The translations under genes and the position numbers were made by a program. Positions 58,611 through 64,000 of a DNA stretch of 64,000 nucleotides are shown piece after piece. The notes under the pieces were generated by a model that was not told the DNA's origin, did no database searches, and saw only the letters and a program-made list of their open reading frames with translations. How positions within the stretch are numbered: the first letter of the stretch is position 1; each line of letters starts with the position of its first letter. This stretch comes from Protopterus annectens. Lineage: Eukaryota; Chordata; Ceratodontiformes; Protopteridae. Where the stretch lies: assembly GCF_019279795.1 (NCBI RefSeq), contig NC_056732.1, positions 1,074,152,240 to 1,074,216,239 on the forward strand, given 5' to 3'.

Positions 58611-59789
58611 TTGGCAGTTATACCATATGTGTTGGTATCTGTGGGTGGCTAGCTACAGGATGTGTTCAGTTTGTTTTGTTGCTGACCTATATAGTGTCCA
58701 CAGCCCGCATATTCTGCCAAGACACTGGGTTTTCAACACATACATTCACCAATAGGTCTGGTGAGTAACTGTCAGCAGCCCTACTCTTACCCTTGCTACG
58801 GTCTGACCCGTGTGACGCAACATAACACACGTGCCTTGATAATAACAACACTACATGATGCAGGTGGCACATGTAGTTTCCTTTCCATTCCTGTCTAATG
58901 CATTGCTGTCATGTGGTTTGCTGTTGTGATATAAATGCCATATCTACATATGTGTGTACATGTATATGTGTGTATGTATATATAAATATATATATGCCCA
59001 TGTATATATGTATACAAATAATATATGTGATATATGTAGATGTAGAGGTGGACATAGATGTGAATATATGTCTGGGGACATCAGCATTATTGACTATTTG
59101 TGCCGGATGATCTGTACGTGATAACCTGGGATCTATGTACATATGCCATGGTGTGGTGTTAATGCACATCATCTGTGATGTGCAGGGCCACGGGTTGTAG
59201 TCATATAGACACCGGTTATTTTGTTGCTGGGAAGACCATGGGACATCGAATATGGTGATGGTAAGGCACCTATTGCCAGTTGTGTGTGGATCTGAGTGAC
59301 ACTGAGCAGTGGTTAATATGTTGGAGGTTCGGTATGGGTCATATAACTATTCATTAGAAGACTATACTATGCAGATGAGGTTGACTATGGTGTATCACAT
59401 TTATTACCAGGGTGTGCTGCTGGCCCCTGGAGTGTATGTGTGTAGGCAGCCAGGGCAGGTCTCGAATATAGTTGACAGCATGGGAGGGGGGTCAGGCATA
59501 CTGTATGTACATTGCAGAACTGTGCCTCGGGAGTGCTCCTGCCTTAGCACACCTAAGCTAGGGGTGTGTCTATACCTGCCTGGTGATGTTGGGAGGATGA
59601 CAGCAGTGGTGGGGTAGTCATGGTGTACAGGCTACACAAACAGGTGTCGATCAGCACTATCAGCTGATGACATGACCAGCCCGCACATGAACAGTACTTT
59701 AATGCGAGCAAGCAGCATACACACAGGTTTTGTCCACACTCTACACCACCGGTGTGTACCTGCAGGGACATTTCATGACACAGTCCAAC
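58611..59789. other. unassigned DNA upstream of HARBI1 C2
   Basis: No gene recognised. 58930-59060 is TA/TG-rich ('tatatatgcccatgtatata'). Confidence 0.4.
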
Positions 59790-60960
59790 CAAATGACATG
59801 GGCTGCAGCAAGCAACATATACCAACATGTGCAGGAGGCTGGGGCAGTGAGGATCTGTATGCTGCCGAACAACCCTTACTGGGGTGACATAAGACTTTAT
59901 AGACCGAAGGTGACTAACCAGGGTCTACATGGGCTGGAGATGTTGGAGCACTATGGAGTGGACAGAGACCTCCTACACCAGCTTGTTGACCTGTGCCTAA
60001 CACATCAAACAGGCCGAGGGAAACGCATCACAGTGGATACCATGGGATGTGTTGGCCTAGGTGTACTAGCCACAGGTACCTCACACAGCACAACTGGGGA
60101 TATCATGGGTATCTCACAGGCATCTGCATCCAGAGTATTGCACCAGTTCACAGATGCCATGTCAACACATGCTAGTGAGCACGTACAGGTCCTCCACACA
60201 CATCATTAGTCGACTAGCAATATGCATCTGTTCAACCACATGGATGAGTACCCTGGGGTACTGTGTGCTATAGCCTGCACATGTAGCACCACCCAGGGAG
60301 CAGGGTAGGGCCTACAGTCAGTGCTGGGGCATACCCTCCAACAGCTAGGCCATATGCGATGGCCAGGGCATGAGATTGAATGTGTGTGCTGTCTGCCCTG
60401 GAAGCTATGATGTGTCGGATATATGGTGTCTGACACAGCTGTAGCACACCAATGCCTATATGGACATCCCCTACAGTCTCCTAGTGGGGGATGCTAGGTA
60501 AACACTGGTGTAGTGGCTTATAACACCCATCAGCATTGCACACACACCTGAACACTCACACCATACTGAGGCGGACGCACAGGCAAGATACACGTGCATG
60601 TGTTTGGGATGCTTGGTTCACAGTTCTGGTATCCGGACACATCTGTTGGGGCTCTGCAGTATTCACAAGCTACATGCATACAGGCTGTTACGGTATTTGC
60701 TATGCTACACAATGTTATCCTGCAGTAACAGTAGCAGCAGGAACAGCATGGGGCAGGGCCACACAGCCCAACACCACTGCCAAGGCCTGTACAGGCACAG
60801 TGTGACTTGGTGAAGGAACTACCTGAGTAGGGCACAGTCGGCGAAAGCCCGTGCACAGTATGACCTGCCCTTGGCAAAGAGGCAACACAAGGCATATGCA
60901 CTGACACAGTAGGTACCCATGGATTTCCCCTCTCTGATCCGCACACAGTACAATGGATGC
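59790..60960 (+). pseudogene. HARBI1-type Harbinger transposase, copy C2, strongly decayed
   Basis: Homologous to C1 along its length. The open part (to 60209) has 'MLEHYGVDRDLLHQLVDLC' and the helix-turn-helix segment 'GDIMGISQASASRVLHQF', identical to C1. Beyond it the frame is broken by many stops. The first catalytic Asp is lost ('AIACTCST' for 'AIDCTHIH', near 60270), and the second-Asp block reads 'GDA' followed by Arg and a stop (60487-60500). The C-terminal 'HVFGMLGSQFW' and 'VFAMLHNVILQ' still align. It cannot encode a transposase. Confidence 0.82.
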
Positions 60961-62681
60961 CAAACATGACAGTACCTGTGCTCGGCCATGTATGGGAGGT
61001 GCACTGTGTGCATCCGACATAGGCAGCACTCCAGCACCGTCCTCAAGTCCGGAACACACCCAGGGTATGGCTATTGACCTAACAAGTGGCAGTTGTATTA
61101 GAATGTGTAGTTACCCATTGCTATGGTATGTATGTAAGCATACAAGTGACTGTGGTGGCCAAATGTTAGGGCAGCAGACAGCACACATTCATAGTGGCAC
61201 CATGACCTCTGTAGCACATACAGGGGTCACAATGGTAGCCTGTAGTACACAGGGTGTCCTATCCCACTGCAGATTATGGGCTGACCATCATGTGGGTCCG
61301 TACAGCCCACACACGTTCCATGCAGCTGGACAGATGTGGACCAATACAGACAAATGATATACGATGGCCTATGGATATGCCCAATGACTGACCCCAACCC
61401 CCTATGACACACACAGACGACAGCAGGCCAGGCTGTTTGATGTAGGTTGTGTAATAGGATGGCCAACACCACTGTGCTGGTAATTAATGCTGGGACCTGA
61501 CGTACCCTGGTATCCCTCCAACCAGCAATTTAGGTAGGTCCACACACTGACATGAAGTACCCGGCAGACCAGTACAGTAGCAGCAGATGTGTACAACTGT
61601 TGGCTGTGCCCCCCATCACACCTACACATGTGCGAGTCATGTGCACCACCCACTGTGCTGTGTAGGACTGTGGTTGTGGTTGCATGTCCCCCCACGCTAT
61701 ACAGACATGTAGCAACTGTCAATGCCACATGACCATTAGCTACCCTGCAGACACAGCATGTCACCTGTCTGTGTAGAATGGAGGGGTCAGCAACACAGTA
61801 CTAACTATATGGACATGTGACACATGCAATGCAGTTGACCATACTTTGCATGCTCACACACATGACGGTATTGTCAGTCTACAACATGCGTAACAGTCAT
61901 ACTGGGCATGCTCACACACTGAAACACAGGACAGCCAGGCATTCACACACCAGTGGTCCGGACATATCTGCCAGTACATTGCTATACTGTTGGATGTCTG
62001 CGCTGTATGGTGTTTGCGGTCTATTGTCTGTACATATGCCATGGTCTATTGTTAATTTACATGAGCTATGTGCACAGGGTACTTCTACCATCACGTGTAT
62101 AGGGCGATTCTTTGTTTGCAGACAGGCCGATGCCTTTGGATACAAACGGGGTAAGGCACAGTCCAGCAGGTGGGAGCTGTTGTGAGTGGGTTTGCACAGT
62201 GCTAAGCACTGCTAACCTCTGGTCACAGCACCTTATACATGTTTAGACTCCACATTTCTTTGACAGGGCACCACTGGCATACTGGTAGACAAACATGCTT
62301 ACAGCTGCTCGCTCTCCGACATTTCCGCTTACATTTGTCACTCACGCTGGGTGTGTGCGATCCCTTGTGATGTGTATTACATCGGACTACATGACTACAG
62401 TATCGGGTATGTGTAACCATTTTGCGACGGCAGCCGTTCGACTGTATGGAATCGGCAGCCTGTCCAGTGACATAATCATATTATATGCATGTTCCTCATA
62501 CGATCTGGTCCCATCTGCCTGATACATGGGAACCGATACTCTGCAATGCTGACATGTGACTTGAGTTTATTAACGCAGCTGTCTGCAGAGTCATGCTACC
62601 ACATACCTACTGCACATTGACCACCTTTCAGATTGCACGACGGGAGACTGTAGGAGTGACACCTTTCGCACTTTGCATGGG
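60961..62681. other. 3' flank of HARBI1 C2
   Basis: Non-coding. 61901-61920 holds the inverted copy of the 57149 motif. 62193-62215 has 'cagtgctaagcactgctaac', a Harbinger-like subterminal motif. CpG content rises after about 62130, suggesting a boundary there. Confidence 0.45.
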
Positions 62682-63024
62682 ACAGTCCCTCATCACACAT
62701 CAAATGTGACAATACCAGAACTTTCCACCAATCGGGGACACATTTCTGCAGAATCAGGGACAGGTCATGAAAAACAGGGACACTTTTACAAAAGTAGTGC
62801 TATTAACTTGACACATTGACAGAATCAGAGCATATGACTTAATACACATATTCTGAAGTAACAGTTGTTTATAACTCTTACTTATTGTCATTAGTCAGTA
62901 AGTGTAATTCACCACCTTTCCTTCAACAGCCACTACTTTTAGGAGGGATTAAGAAGGACACAGTTAGACTTTCAGTCAAACTCAGGGACATACCTGACAT
63001 TCAGGGACAGTTGAGTGGTATGGA
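62682..63024 (-). mobile_element. dispersed 'CAACTGTCCCTGA' repeat, copy 1
   Basis: On the minus strand it starts 'ccataccactcaactgtccc', has repeated 'gtccctga' motifs, a central 'aaggtggtgaattacactta', and ends 'gtccccgattggtggaaag'. It matches the plus-strand copy at 63345-63672 along its entire length. No coding capacity; looks like a short DNA transposon. Confidence 0.75.
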
Positions 63025-63344
63025 CAATACTCTAGCCATTCCAACTGTCCTGATTAGGGGACCTTCTCATGTTGTAGGTGTCTGTACTGGTTGCTTGTTA
63101 CAGGTCTTGTATACCTGACACGTCGATATGTCATATGTAGTAGCATAAGCAACTATACTGCTGCTAGACTACGCTTTGATTTGTTCCGATATGTATATTT
63201 CTGTACTATGCATGGCTGTAAGTATGTTCTGCCCTGGTACATCTGACAGTTCTACAGAGCAGGTTCCACTTTGGCCATTCAGACTGGTGGCGGCCCTATA
63301 GACCCTATATGTAGAGCTATCACATGTGTCAAGGCAACACATAC

Positions 63345-63672
63345 CCACAGCATACCTCTCAACTGTCCCTGATTTTCAAGGCCGTCCCTGATTTAGACTC
63401 AAATTTTAACTCTGTCCCTCTTAATCCTTCCTAAAACCAGTGACATTTGGAGGAAAGGTGGTGAATTTCACTTCATGAATAATGACAATAATTAAGAGTT
63501 ACAAACTTCTTTTACTTCAGAAAATGTGTATTAATTAATATGCTCTGATTCTGTCAATGTTTCCAGTTAATAGCTCTAATATTTTAAATGTGTCCCTGAT
63601 TGTCCTTGTGTTTTCTTGATTTGTCCGTGATTCTGTTGAAATTTGTCCCCAATTGGTTGAGAGGTCTGACCC
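63345..63672 (+). mobile_element. dispersed 'CAACTGTCCCTGA' repeat, copy 2
   Basis: Starts 'cagcatacctctcaactgtc' and ends 'ccaattggttgagaggtctg'. The ends form a short inverted repeat 'acctctcaac'. Inverted relative to copy 1, with about 320 bases between them. Confidence 0.75.
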
Positions 63673-64000
63673 ACAGCCAGTAGTACACGGACGACCTCCA
63701 CGGTTTGCATACGTTAAGGTTATTCATGTAGCATTATAATTGATAATACTGTTTCCTATTACATGTAGCTGTTACTGATACAACAAATTGATGTCTGACA
63801 CCACTACACACACTATATAGCCTCCATTCCCGAACTCACAGGCCATGTGCCATAACTGTCATTTTGCAAGACACAACTGCCCAGACGGGTGTGTCCCTCA
63901 CAGGCGTACGGGTGTTTAACCTCTTCTGTTATGCTATCATCTACCTGAGGTGGTCAGCAACTTATGCACTTTCTGTCAGTAGCAGAACTCACATACCAAT
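63673..64000. other. unassigned end of window
   Basis: No gene or repeat recognised. Confidence 0.4.

Overview
This window is eukaryotic nuclear DNA from a vertebrate. It has spliced exons, CR1 and L2-like LINEs, PIF/Harbinger DNA transposons, and long (TG)n and (TA)n microsatellites. The one host gene piece I can name is a single 120-nt exon of cryptochrome DASH (12994-13113, minus). That gene is found in fish and amphibians, and together with abundant CR1 and HARBI1-type elements it points to an amphibian, lungfish or coelacanth-like genome with transposon-swollen introns. I cannot name the species. Most or all of the window could be cry-dash intron and flank.

Layout: 1-8.06 kb is TG/CA-rich, CpG-poor DNA holding a minus-strand L2-like LINE fragment (1.58-3.42 kb) and a broken minus-strand Harbinger accessory gene, 'type A' Myb/SANT copy A3 (3.86-8.04 kb), with a MITE in its last exon. 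From 8.8 to 11.93 kb there are more MITE copies and a minus-strand Harbinger element (B1) with a dead 'type B' Myb/SANT gene. The host island (11.94-18.19 kb) carries the cry-dash exon, a LINE 3' end and a minisatellite. A plus-strand Harbinger element (B2, from 18.20 kb) carries an intact three-exon, 191-codon Myb/SANT gene with a recognisable promoter. Then come a near full-length minus-strand CR1 (23.90-28.68 kb), a decayed plus-strand CR1 (28.70-29.57 kb), type A gene A1 (30.56-33.70 kb), a tandem array of tRNA-like/(CA)n units (35.5-36.1 kb), a Harbinger-type terminus (36.34 kb), and a HARBI1 element C1 (36.79-40.38 kb) with a dead transposase. The second half repeats this order: a fossil minus-strand CR1 (43.4-47.3 kb), a plus-strand CR1 (48.78-50.92 kb), type A gene A2 (51.05-54.54 kb), a four-unit tRNA-like/(TG)n array (57.6-58.6 kb) and a second, more decayed HARBI1 gene C2 (59.8-60.96 kb). 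The window ends with two inverted copies of a 'TCCCTGATT' repeat.

How the parts relate: Harbinger transposition uses a HARBI1 nuclease plus a Myb/SANT-like partner that binds element ends and brings the nuclease to the nucleus. Here both transposases are dead, while one Myb gene (B2) is intact, so it could only act in trans. The least expected signal is a set of tRNA-like sequences with correctly spaced A and B boxes, inside or next to the Harbinger elements and also as the repeating module of two tandem arrays between the type A Myb gene and HARBI1. All calls come from reading the sequence and from memory of the families; no database search was run.
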